Of a stretch of 64,000 nucleotides of DNA, positions 55,736-64,000 are shown piece by piece. Numbering within the stretch: the first letter of the stretch is position 1; each line of letters begins with the position of its first letter. A program made the position numbers and the translations under genes. The notes beneath the pieces are model-generated. The model saw only the letters and a program-made list of their open reading frames with translations. It made no database searches and had not been told where the DNA came from. Source of the stretch: Tetrastigma voinierianum. Taxonomy: Eukaryota; Streptophyta; Magnoliopsida; Vitales; Vitaceae. The stretch spans positions 124,001 to 188,000 of the forward strand of contig JAEQBH010002187.1 in the NCBI GenBank assembly GCA_016808115.1, written 5' to 3'.

Positions 55736-58700
55736 CAGAACACTTCGTCCCGAGAGAGTGTACAAGATATGATACTGGTAGTGGGTGTATAAAGAGTACC
55801 ATGTCACATCAGAGTATTTTTTGAGATGAAATTAGAAATTATAAATTTTAACCCTAATTTGGTAATTAAAACAAGGTACAATTGTCATTTAGCAAAAAGG
55901 ATATGTGGTACAATTAAGTTAGAGATGGCCATAGTAGGAATTTCAAAAGTCGGATTTGCAATTGGCCAAAGTTATGTAAGGAAAGTATAATTAATAAAGC
56001 TTTAAATAAGAAAATAATAATAATGAATTGCCGAATTTTTCAGGTCTGAAATTCTCTAGATCTCTGATGACGAACCGATCGCGCGTTGTCTGCCTCAAGG
56101 AATCTAAATGGATTCCAGAAGTTTCGTTAAATTCGAGATAGCCTGAATATTTTTACGAATTTCTAAAAGAATTCAAGCTAAGAGCTGAACTCTTAAACCG
56201 GGATTTTAGAAAAATTTAAAATTGCAAGTATATAGCAAGAATATTCATTTAGATAAATAAAATTAAACTGACAAAATAAATCAAGCTTCAATAAATGGAT
56301 AGAGAAAGAATAAAAAGGGACATGTGGGTCCCACTTGAAAAAAAAAAAAAAAAAAAAACAAAACAAAACAATTATAGAAGCCACTTGACTGACTAATTTA
56401 TTCTGACGAATGATTACGTAGAAGATTTTAATTTTTTTTTCTCTCTAGATTCATTCTCTCGTATTTACAAAAATCCGACCGTTTAATTGGCCTGATAAAC
56501 ACGAAAAGTGTTTCACGCAACGAGGGCTACGTTTTGAGTACCAAAAAACACATTTCACCGAGAATTGTGTAACATGTGAAAACCCAAATTTTTAGTTTTT
56601 CTCGCATCTACTTATTCAATTGGCCTCGCGCTGACCAAGAGGGTAAAGTGCTCTACGCTAAGAGAGCTACGACACCAAAATCTTGGCTTTTCACAACTCA
56701 AGAAAGAGGAATTTTCCTATCATAAGCATTTGTACTAAAGACTATATAGTCTACTTTAACATTCTAGAGCCATAAATCCATCTCCAAAATTTTAAAGGAG
56801 TTTAGGAATTTTTAGGAAATTTTAGGAAATTTTGGGACTATTTTCTGACGTCCGTTTAATTTCAGATCAAGTTTCGACGCTTTTGTTAAAATTTCAGCAT
56901 TTTATTCAAACAAATCCTGATTGCACTTTCGTAAATGCAGCCGTATGGTTTTTAGACTATATGGAAAGTCCCTTTAGTCTAATCAAGTCATATGCCCAGT
57001 AATGACATTTCGGGGCCCCACATATTTTCGAAAAATTTTAATCAGAAGACTGCTCAGGCAAATCGCCGGCTAGGCCGGGACGCACGATTCACACATCGAA
57101 AAGGTGAAAGGTGCTAGCTACGGAAAGTTGCGAATCACAAGTTTAGCAAGCGTTATGGAGTGTTCTAAACTCATTTCCAAATACTAAATAGATATTATTA
57201 TTATTATAAATCGCTTTGTGACCAGTATTTCAATTGCTTGAGTTCAAACCATTTTCAAGAAGCAAGCACAAATTAGAAATCAAGAAATGGTTTTCGAAGC
57301 TAAACCATAATCAAAGCTGAAGACGGGCTTTAAATCAGAAACCATTTTCAAGCCAGTTAAGCAGTAAGTAAATGGTTTTGAATAATTAAACCATTTTCAT
57401 AGCAAAGCAAATTTATTTTAAATTGAAACCATTTTCAAAGAGCAAGCAAGCAAGCAAAGGCAAAGAATGTTTTAGAAAAACAGCCTTCCCTTACTTCTAA
57501 GGTGAAAACCTATTGGAGATTCAGACGCCAAGACGGCGCATAAGCAGTGATCTCATACATGCATTTTAGTTTTGTCTGGCTCAAGAACGTAGACATACAT
57601 CATGCATTTAAAGGAGATCACGGTGATCAGACAGAAAGATATGCGAGTCAATCATATATATGATGGCGACCCGTGTCAATTCCACCATATTCACTAAAAA
57701 AGCGTGATGCGGACACAAAGTCCCCACCCAAGACGGCCGCCTGTGCTCGTGTTCACTGCGCATGCAAACAGGTCAGCTCCAGCGGCTGATGCTTTATAAA
57801 GATAATATACACAAAAATCGTCCAGCGGTTCCTCGTCATCACAGCTTCCTATAAGCTTCTAAAGTAAACTGGCTGGTGCCGCCTCCCGCTAGATTTCAAA
57901 CGACGCACGGTGCCAGCCTCCCGATTTTAAAGCAAACGGCTGAGCCCAGCTCCCGCTTTTATTTTCAAAGACGCGCTGGTTCTGCAGCCCCGCTTTTATG
58001 AAAAAGTTTTCGAGAAACTTTTAAAGCAAAAAGGTTTCCAAGTAAACGCTTTAAACTTTCAAACAAGCATAAGAAAAGAAGAAGAAATTTCGAGAAGCTC
58101 TTATAAACTTCTAAGCAAGCAAGAAATAAGATTTTATAAGGCTTAAAGAAAAGCAAAGCAAGCAAGTGAAGTAAAGAAAGTTTTAGAAACTTTAAAGCAA
58201 GCAAGTGCCAAAGCAAGCAAGCAAAGAAAAGTTTTAGAAATCAGTGCTAAAAGAAAAGCTTTCCGAAAATAATTGTAAAAGAGAGTTTTACATTTTCGAG
58301 ACAGTTCCTGAAAAGAACACGTTTTTTTATAAAAAGATATACCACCGAGCTCGCTTAGCTCATTATTTCAGATTTTAAAAACTATTTTCCCAGTACGTAC
58401 ACTGCACGCCGACAAATTAGATTCTCCCGACATTTATCGTTGTCAGAATTAAGCAATATCAAAGGAAATACTTAACTCAGATATCAACATATGTATGTAC
58501 ACAGAGTAGTTTTGTGAGAATGTTAGTATGTCGTCACATATTTTCGATATAATAGAATCGATGTATACGTGATTCGACATGTCCTATACGCAAATGTTAT
58601 GTCGAAATTTTATAAATCTAAGTTTAGAATATAAAATTTTTATAGGAGGTTTTGTTGTTAAAGAATACGCGCTTCGCTTCACGTGAGCTTTCTAATAAGT

Positions 58701-58763
58701 AGAGGTAACGGCCGATTTTCAGAGTGGTTCAGACGCTCGCCACTGGAATAGCGGGTGTGTCGC
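55736..58763 (+). repeat. 3' LTR of the Tekay/Del-like element
   Basis: Aligns along its length with the 5' LTR, but with frequent short indels. Ends near 58763 before TTGCA, where the copia sequence resumes. A poly(A) run near 56338-56357 also exists in the 5' LTR in shorter form (48432-48446). Confidence 0.8.
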
Positions 58764-59500
58764 TTGCATACCCTTCTTTCAATAAATACTCGCTAAGGAG
58801 ATTGTACCACATGCATCCGGATTGCTTCAATCCATATAGAAATCGTTGTAATTTGATTGAGCACATATTACAAGGCTTTGTATTATTTGCTTCAGGAAAT
58901 TTAAATCTTTAAGGGATTTTCATATAAATGTCATTATCTATGGATTCATATAGATAAGCTGTGATGACATCCATGAGATGCATATCCAATCCTTCAAAGA
59001 TCGCTGCTTCTATTAGAAAGCGGAGTGATCGCGTCTATGACAGGAGAATATGTTTCCTCGTAGGTCACTACCGTGCCCCCGTGAGAAACCTTGCGGCTAC
59101 TAATTCCCCCTTTATATCTTATGATATCATTATTTTCATTGTGCTTTCATACAAATACTCATCTTTCGTACCCAACAAAGCTTCTTACATCTTTTAGGTG
59201 TTTGACCACAGTCCAAAACGCCCTTTTCATTAACGAGTTTAATTCTACCTATATTGCTTCTTCCCATTTTGACCAATCATTTATATTTCGACATTCTTCC
59301 ACATTTTGTGGTTCAGGGTTCTCATCATTTCTTATGATGTCTAAGGTCATTTGGAAAGCAAAAATATTATTGATAATAACTTTATTTCGATCCCATTTTT
59401 CTATTTGCGGCACATAATTTATTGAGATCTCAAATTTTCGCGCACTGCGACTCTTCGCGGCTAATTTTAATTTGAGCATCTTCAAGGGTTTTTTGTTCAC
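58764..59500 (-). pseudogene. copia reverse transcriptase N-terminal half
   Basis: On the minus strand, 59500-59249 reads FEISINYV, WDRNKVIINNIFAF, DIIRNDENPEPQNVEECRN and NDWSKWEEAI, the linker leading into the RVT_2 domain. Near 58850-58765 it reads LYGLKQSGCMWYNLLSEYLL. Between these, frames are broken. The other half of the domain is on the far side of the gypsy insertion. Confidence 0.8.
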
Positions 59501-59573
59501 TACATGCCTTTACAAGGGCCTCTTGTTCATCAAATGCCTCTACAAGGGCCTTTTGTTTATTAAATGCCTCTAC
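59484..59573 (-). repeat. 30-bp tandem repeat, coding for a 10-residue repeat in copia pol
   Basis: Three units of AAGGGCCTCTTGTTCATCAA-type start at 59484, 59514 and 59544; a fourth begins at 59574 but runs into poly(T). On the minus strand they translate in frame as repeated EAFDEQEALV. The stretch sits between integrase and RT, where copia polyproteins tolerate length variation. Confidence 0.85.
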
Positions 59574-59969
59574 AGGAGCTCTTTTTTTTTTTTTTTTTTT
59601 CATGTACCTCTTCAGGGGTATCAATTCTCATTTGTGTTCTCTTCCGGGGAGTTACATCTTTTGAACCAATAGTCTCCCACGCTCAAAGATATTTGCATCA
59701 TTTTCTAATTGTCTTTTAAGGGACATTAGTTCTGCTCCTGAAAGATTTGGTACTGATACATGCGACTTTGTCACTTTTCGCATCAACAAATGCATCCGTA
59801 ATTAATTTGCAAGATTATGTAAACGAATGATCCTTTGAACTTCCAGTTCACATTGATTTGTACGAGGATCAAAATGAGATATTGTGGATACATTCCAAGT
59901 AATTTCTCGTCGTTCTTCTGGAATTGACTTTTCTCTCCCTAATGGTGGAAATACAGTTTTATTAAAATG

Positions 59970-60427
59970 ACATTATGTAAATCTGGCTCTAAAAACATTT
60001 CCTGTTGAGGGTTCCAAATATCTTATGATATACGGCGAATCAAAACCTACATAAATCCTGCTCACGCCATGACCCATTTTTGCAGAGATGGCTGCGGCTG
60101 GCACTCGCACATGGGATCGCACAACCAAAAAACTCATGTCGGGAAATATTTGGGGCTTGTTTACCCAATACAAGTCAGGAAAGGAGTTCTCATGGTAAGA
60201 TGTCGGGTTCAATTCTTATTAGACTCAGAGCATGCATAATGCGACGCCCCCTGCGTAGATGTTGACAATTTGGTCTTCATCAACAATGGTCTAGCTATTA
60301 ATTGAAGACGTTTGATCAAAGACTCCGCTAAACCATTTTGGGTATGAACATGAGCAACAAGATGCTTAATATTTATCCAAATTGACATACAATAATCATT
60401 GAGAGTTTGGCGTAAGAAATTCACCAA
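59970..60427 (-). pseudogene. copia integrase C-terminal half
   Basis: 60427-60209 carries DYCMSIWINIKHLVAHVHTQ and NGLAESLIKRLQLIARPLL, containing the third catalytic residue region (NGLAE). 60212-59973 carries SYHENSFPDLYW and GVSRIYVGFDSPYIIRYLEP, the usual post-core segment. A shift separates them near 60210. Confidence 0.85.
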
Positions 60428-61317
60428 AGATTATCAAGATATTGTCTCGATTGATAATTAGGAATTATGCTCTTAATCGTCATTTGTGCAATGAGCCTAA
60501 CAGCGCAACATTTCAGGTAAAGTTAAGCATATTACATGCGACCATCTAGCCGAGGCATCTATTATACCATAAAATAACGAAGCGTTCACATTACGATTTA
60601 ACAGTCCACATATGTCCCCATGCATCTTTTATAAAACTCGGTGATTCGTACATTATTTTATTAAATGATGGTCTCACTATTAACTTACCTTGTGAACAAG
60701 GGTCACACCCACTCAAAGAATCTTCTAGTTTTTTAATTGATGCCCATGTGATTGTTCTAGCGATTTGCCGATCATCGAAGATCCGTGGATTTACATAAAG
60801 ATATTATACCAAAGAAGAAAATCTTGGCCATTAACTAGTTCATTACAAAGATACGACTCCAATTCTACTTTTACGGTCGTATAATATAACCTGCAGGAGA
60901 ATGCCGAGCTTTCTCGCAACAATCTTTTTCCCATAAATTATAGAGGTAATATATAAACTTTCTTTATTACCTTTATTCATAGTTTTAATATTATATCTTT
61001 AAAACTAAGTAAATTTTTTGTTGATTTGCTAGAATATGGTTTCATCACATTATGGAATCTGGGCCCATTTAGCATTATATTTGCTCTTCCCATTCTTCAC
61101 TAAATCTCGATGTACCGTAGATGGTACTTATACAAGATTTGTTACTATTAAATTTAAAAATATTTGTTTTCTTCAAGGATTGTATGTGGTCGCAGAATCG
61201 CCATGACATATATCACCATCATTCATCTTGAAATTCAATAATACATAAATTTAGATAAAGATAAAAATATAAATAACAAGATGATATTCTTATTAACTCA
61301 CAATAACATACATATAA
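60428..61317 (-). other. Decayed copia pol: protease to integrase core
   Basis: By position this should hold the protease and the N-terminal integrase of the Ale-like element. Reading frames are too broken to name individual motifs with confidence. Confidence 0.45.
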
Positions 61318-61943
61318 TTATTTAATATTTATATTTTCATCATCTATTAAGCAATTGAAATTATCACTATGACTTTCAAAAAAGTCCATATCAAAATAAG
61401 ATAGGTTCAACCTATTTCCATCAGCAAAATTAGTTTCTACTATTTTTCCTTTATCCTGTAATGATGCTTGATACAAATCTACAAGATGTTTGGTCATACG
61501 ATAGGTACGAGACCAATGTCCTTCCATTCCACATCTATAGCCAGTCTTTTCAGGAGCCTTGAAAGGTTTTTTATGTACACTTTCTCCATTTTCTTGTTTT
61601 GTCTCACAATTATTTCGATTCTTGCAGGGAAATGAGTCTTTCCTTTTGAAGGAGTTAGAAGGATGATTATTATAGTGTCGGGAATTCTGCCCACAACCAC
61701 AACCACGACCACGACTACGACCACGTCCATGCCATAGGTTTGGGACGATATCACATTCACTTCAAGGAATGGTTTGGATCCAGTTGGACAAGATTGATGA
61801 TTTTTCATCAAAAACTCATTATTTTGTTTAGCTACTAGAAGACATGATATTAACTCTAAATATTTAGTAAATCTACGCTCTCTATATTGTTGCTGCAAGA
61901 GCACATTAGAGGCGTGAAACGATGTGAACGTTTTTTCTAGCAT
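61318..61943 (-). pseudogene. copia gag remnant with zinc knuckle
   Basis: The gag core is open at 61943 onward: EKTFTSFHASNVLLQQQYRE, RFTKYLELISCLLVAKQNNE and LMKNHQSCPTGSKPF. After a shift near 61740 the correct frame reads HGRGRSRGRGCGCGQ, the Arg/Gly-rich segment. It then reads YRCGMEGHWSRTYRMTKHL, a zinc knuckle in which the expected outer Cys residues have been lost, and HLVDLYQASLQ. The run of valines in the 149-codon frame is only the Arg/Gly segment read out of frame. Confidence 0.85.
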
Positions 61944-62424
61944 GTCTTCATCCGTGATTTTTTTCTCCGCATAGCTTCAATCTAGAGCTTATTTTAAATA
62001 GAACAAGTTATACCACGACGCTTTAAAATTCAACCTCGTGCGCATCTACCATAAATGCTTTAGGTAAAATCACCATTTTTTGGTGGTCAAATCTATCCTT
62101 CAAGTTATTCCATAGAGTGAAATGATCTTATACAGTAAGATACTCATTTTTCAGATCCTCGTGAAGAGGATGCCTAAGGAAAATTAATGCCTTTGCACAG
62201 TCCTGCTGGGACTCTTCATTTCTTTTTTTTTTTTAATGTTTCTCCAAGATTCATGTACAGGCGGTATTTCAAAGATAAAAATCCATGATGATAATTTTTA
62301 CGAATATCATGCCACAAACTCAAATTTTGTGAGATTTGACATTTTGGTAAACTTTTAATATATGAAAAAAAAAATGATAATAATATAATTTTACCTTTGT
62401 TGGAGCAAAATCGTGCTAATAACG

Positions 62425-62748
62425 TGTTGTGAATAATATTATAAAATGCAACTTTAAATGAAAGAGAATATAATGTTCTTCCTTTGTTTATAGCAAAAGA
62501 AAAGAAAGAACCGAGGAATAAGAAAGAGAGAGAGGGAGATAATGAGAAATAAATCTCGGTGTGTTTTACAAGAGGTCATGAAGACCTTTTATTGGCTTTA
62601 CAAAGGTGATTCAATTTATTCATCTTAAATATGAGTAATAGAATGTCATAAATGGAAGCTTGAATTAATGGAGTGTCATGAATGGAAGCTTAATTTCATT
62701 CCCCCCTCAATGAATTTGGTCATTCACTTAAATGCTTCATTTACAACA
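62425..62748 (-). repeat. 5' LTR of the Ale-like copia element
   Basis: 324 bp. On the minus strand it begins TGTTGTAAATGAAGC at 62748; its other end lies next to the primer-binding site at 62409-62424. Includes a duplicated AATGGAAGCTT block (62650-62695). Confidence 0.8.
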
Positions 62749-64000
62749 AGGATTTTATTATTATCGGCTTATTTTTTTTTTCGTTTTTATTCTTATTGTT
62801 ACTAAATATTGGAATGAAATTAAATAATTATTTCAGCTTTAAATTTCTAAGCTCATCCATACATTAAAAATCAAAATTGTAAATTTATTTATTTTTAGAA
62901 ATGAAATGTTCAGTTTCATTCCCGTATACTTTTTTTTTGAAAATAAAATAATTTTATTACTTGAAACTATATATATATATATATATATGTGTAAGTACAT
63001 ACAAGTATATCTTAAACATATTTCGATTAATCTCATAAGACTTTGAAACTAACGGCCGATAAACCTTTAGTGATTCTAAGAGGAGTACTTGAACTGATTA
63101 CTATTAGATTAAACCCCAACCAATTGAATTACACGCCGGGTTTCGATTTTCGTATCTAAACACCCACTAAGTGGCATTCATGCTTTAAATTCTTTTTAAA
63201 GCAACTGATACCTCAAAGTTTTAATAAGAGTGAAGCTCCAAGAATATAATTTGCCACAATAAAATAAAAGGAAATTAAGATTCAAAGACACACAAAGATA
63301 AAGTGCAATCTTAAAATCAAGTATATTCTAAAAACACTCATTGCAGGCTAAAATAATATTTAAGAATGATTTAAAATATTTCTCCTTCAACACAAGAAGT
63401 TTGGAGCCTATAATTAAAAATGAGTAATTTAAGTTAATGATTAGACACGGATAGATTCAATTGATCAACTAATTAATCAAACCAACTATTAGTCATTAAG
63501 CTTAGCATTTTGATAAGAAATGAAATATTTAATTTATGAAAAATTTGTAATTTGTCTAAGCACTTGAGCAATTTTTAAGTGTTTGAATAAAAACAAAAAG
63601 GTAGCTGTCAATAAAATAAAAAAAGAAAGGGATGGAAATGGAATACAAGGTATTCATGTTCGAATTTTTGTAAAAACATAGTAGCACAATGTGAATAGAT
63701 TTAAAAAAAAAAAACCATGATGTAAGTACACTGGTAACCTTACAAGATATTTAAACTTTGCTTTGTATATGTTTATTTTTTCGATTCCTTTTAATTTGAT
63801 ATCAGGACGCCTCATTCCTGCATTCATTGACTAATTCAATAACTCATGGAATTCTATACATCTCAGATCAGACGCATAATTGAGTAAAATAAATTACTAC
63901 TTCGTACTATATATCCATACTCATATAACAACAAAATAAATCAACTATATTCCTCATAGTTTTCTATGTTTGTTCTACAAAAAGATTTATACATATTTAC
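62749..64000. other. AT-rich intergenic DNA, no gene seen
   Basis: Contains a (TA)n run of about 10 units near 62968-62988. Short frames are composition noise. No element ends are apparent before the window ends. Confidence 0.6.

Larger units (their letters stand above)
47833..58763 (+). mobile_element. Tekay/Del-like Ty3/gypsy chromovirus element, full length but decayed
   Basis: Long LTRs of about 3.0 kb at 47833-50881 and about 55736-58763, a primer-binding site at 50882, gag, protease, RT, RNase H, integrase, a chromodomain-like tail and a polypurine tract (AAGGAGGGAGGA at 55721-55732). Domain order PR-RT-RH-INT is the gypsy order. It lies in the RT domain of the Ale-like copia element: reading the copia across the gap, the frame goes SEYLLKEGY then NNPMPV. 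The short duplication TTGC(A) flanks it, at 47829-47832 and 58764-58768. LTRs differ by many small indels. Confidence 0.88.
46256..62748 (-). mobile_element. Ale-like Ty1/copia element, split by an 11-kb gypsy element
   Basis: LTRs of about 330 bp lie at 46256-46596 (3' LTR) and 62425-62748 (5' LTR), sharing GGGAGATAATGAGAAATAAATC, TTCATCTTAAAT and AAATGCTTCATTTA blocks. The primer-binding site CACGTTATTAGCACGA (minus strand, 62409-62424) is of the type common in Ale elements. Domains on the minus strand, from right to left, are gag (61318-61943), integrase (about 60430-59970), RT start (59500-59249), RT middle (58912-58765), then after the gypsy insert the YIDD segment near 47767, and RNase H remnants to 46600. 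All frames are broken. Confidence 0.85.

Noticed and set aside
61494..61943. 149-codon frame with a run of valines
   Set aside because: The valine run is the copia gag Arg/Gly-rich segment read in the wrong frame after a shift near 61740; the adjacent frame gives the expected RGRG and zinc-knuckle sequence.

Overview
This is a stretch of a plant nuclear genome, most likely a woody eudicot. The style of the copia, Tekay and Athila elements, and a gypsy gag of a type I associate with grape (Vitaceae), suggest Vitis or a close relative; that is recognition, not a search result. I see no prokaryotic, organellar or CRISPR features. Two intact host genes are visible, and most of the rest is layered, decayed transposable-element DNA.

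Host genes: (1) a five-exon plastid-type ATP sulfurylase (APS) gene on the + strand, CDS 21541-27259, predicted 480 aa, the first step of sulfate assimilation; (2) a single-exon SAUR (small auxin up RNA) gene on the - strand, 28851-29159, 102 aa. They sit convergently, 1.6 kb apart, with a small inverted-repeat element between them.

Layout: 1-3370 is a degraded copia element on the - strand running off the left edge. 4226-5109 is a + strand copia fragment and 5110-6967 is Athila-like debris. 6968-14130 is the skeleton of a - strand Tekay-like gypsy element: its 3' LTR holds a solo LTR of another family (8843-11206, perfect 5-bp target duplication), its internal region has shrunk to about 0.8 kb, and its 5' LTR is cut off where the next element starts. 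14131-19200 is a + strand copia element with recognisable gag, protease, integrase, RT and RNase H remnants. 19200-21540 is AT-rich sequence leading to APS. 29250-33670 is AT-rich intergenic DNA. 33675-35456 is a solo LTR with perfect 5-bp duplication inside older LTR-element sequence. 37613-45759 is a gag-only gypsy element carrying a minisatellite, an antisense reading frame, a non-autonomous CACTA transposon and a second solo LTR in its 3' LTR. 46256-62748 is a - strand Ale-like copia element whose RT domain is split by an 11-kb Tekay/Del-like gypsy element (47833-58763). 62749-64000 is AT-rich.

The elements do not act together as a system; the window records successive insertion, LTR-LTR recombination and decay around two functional genes. 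I found no convincing undescribed system. The observations most worth checking are two extremely short poly(A) retroposon insertions with long perfect target duplications in APS introns, the antisense frame in the gag-only element, the possible alternative start of APS, and the dense nesting, in which several insertion events can be read base by base.
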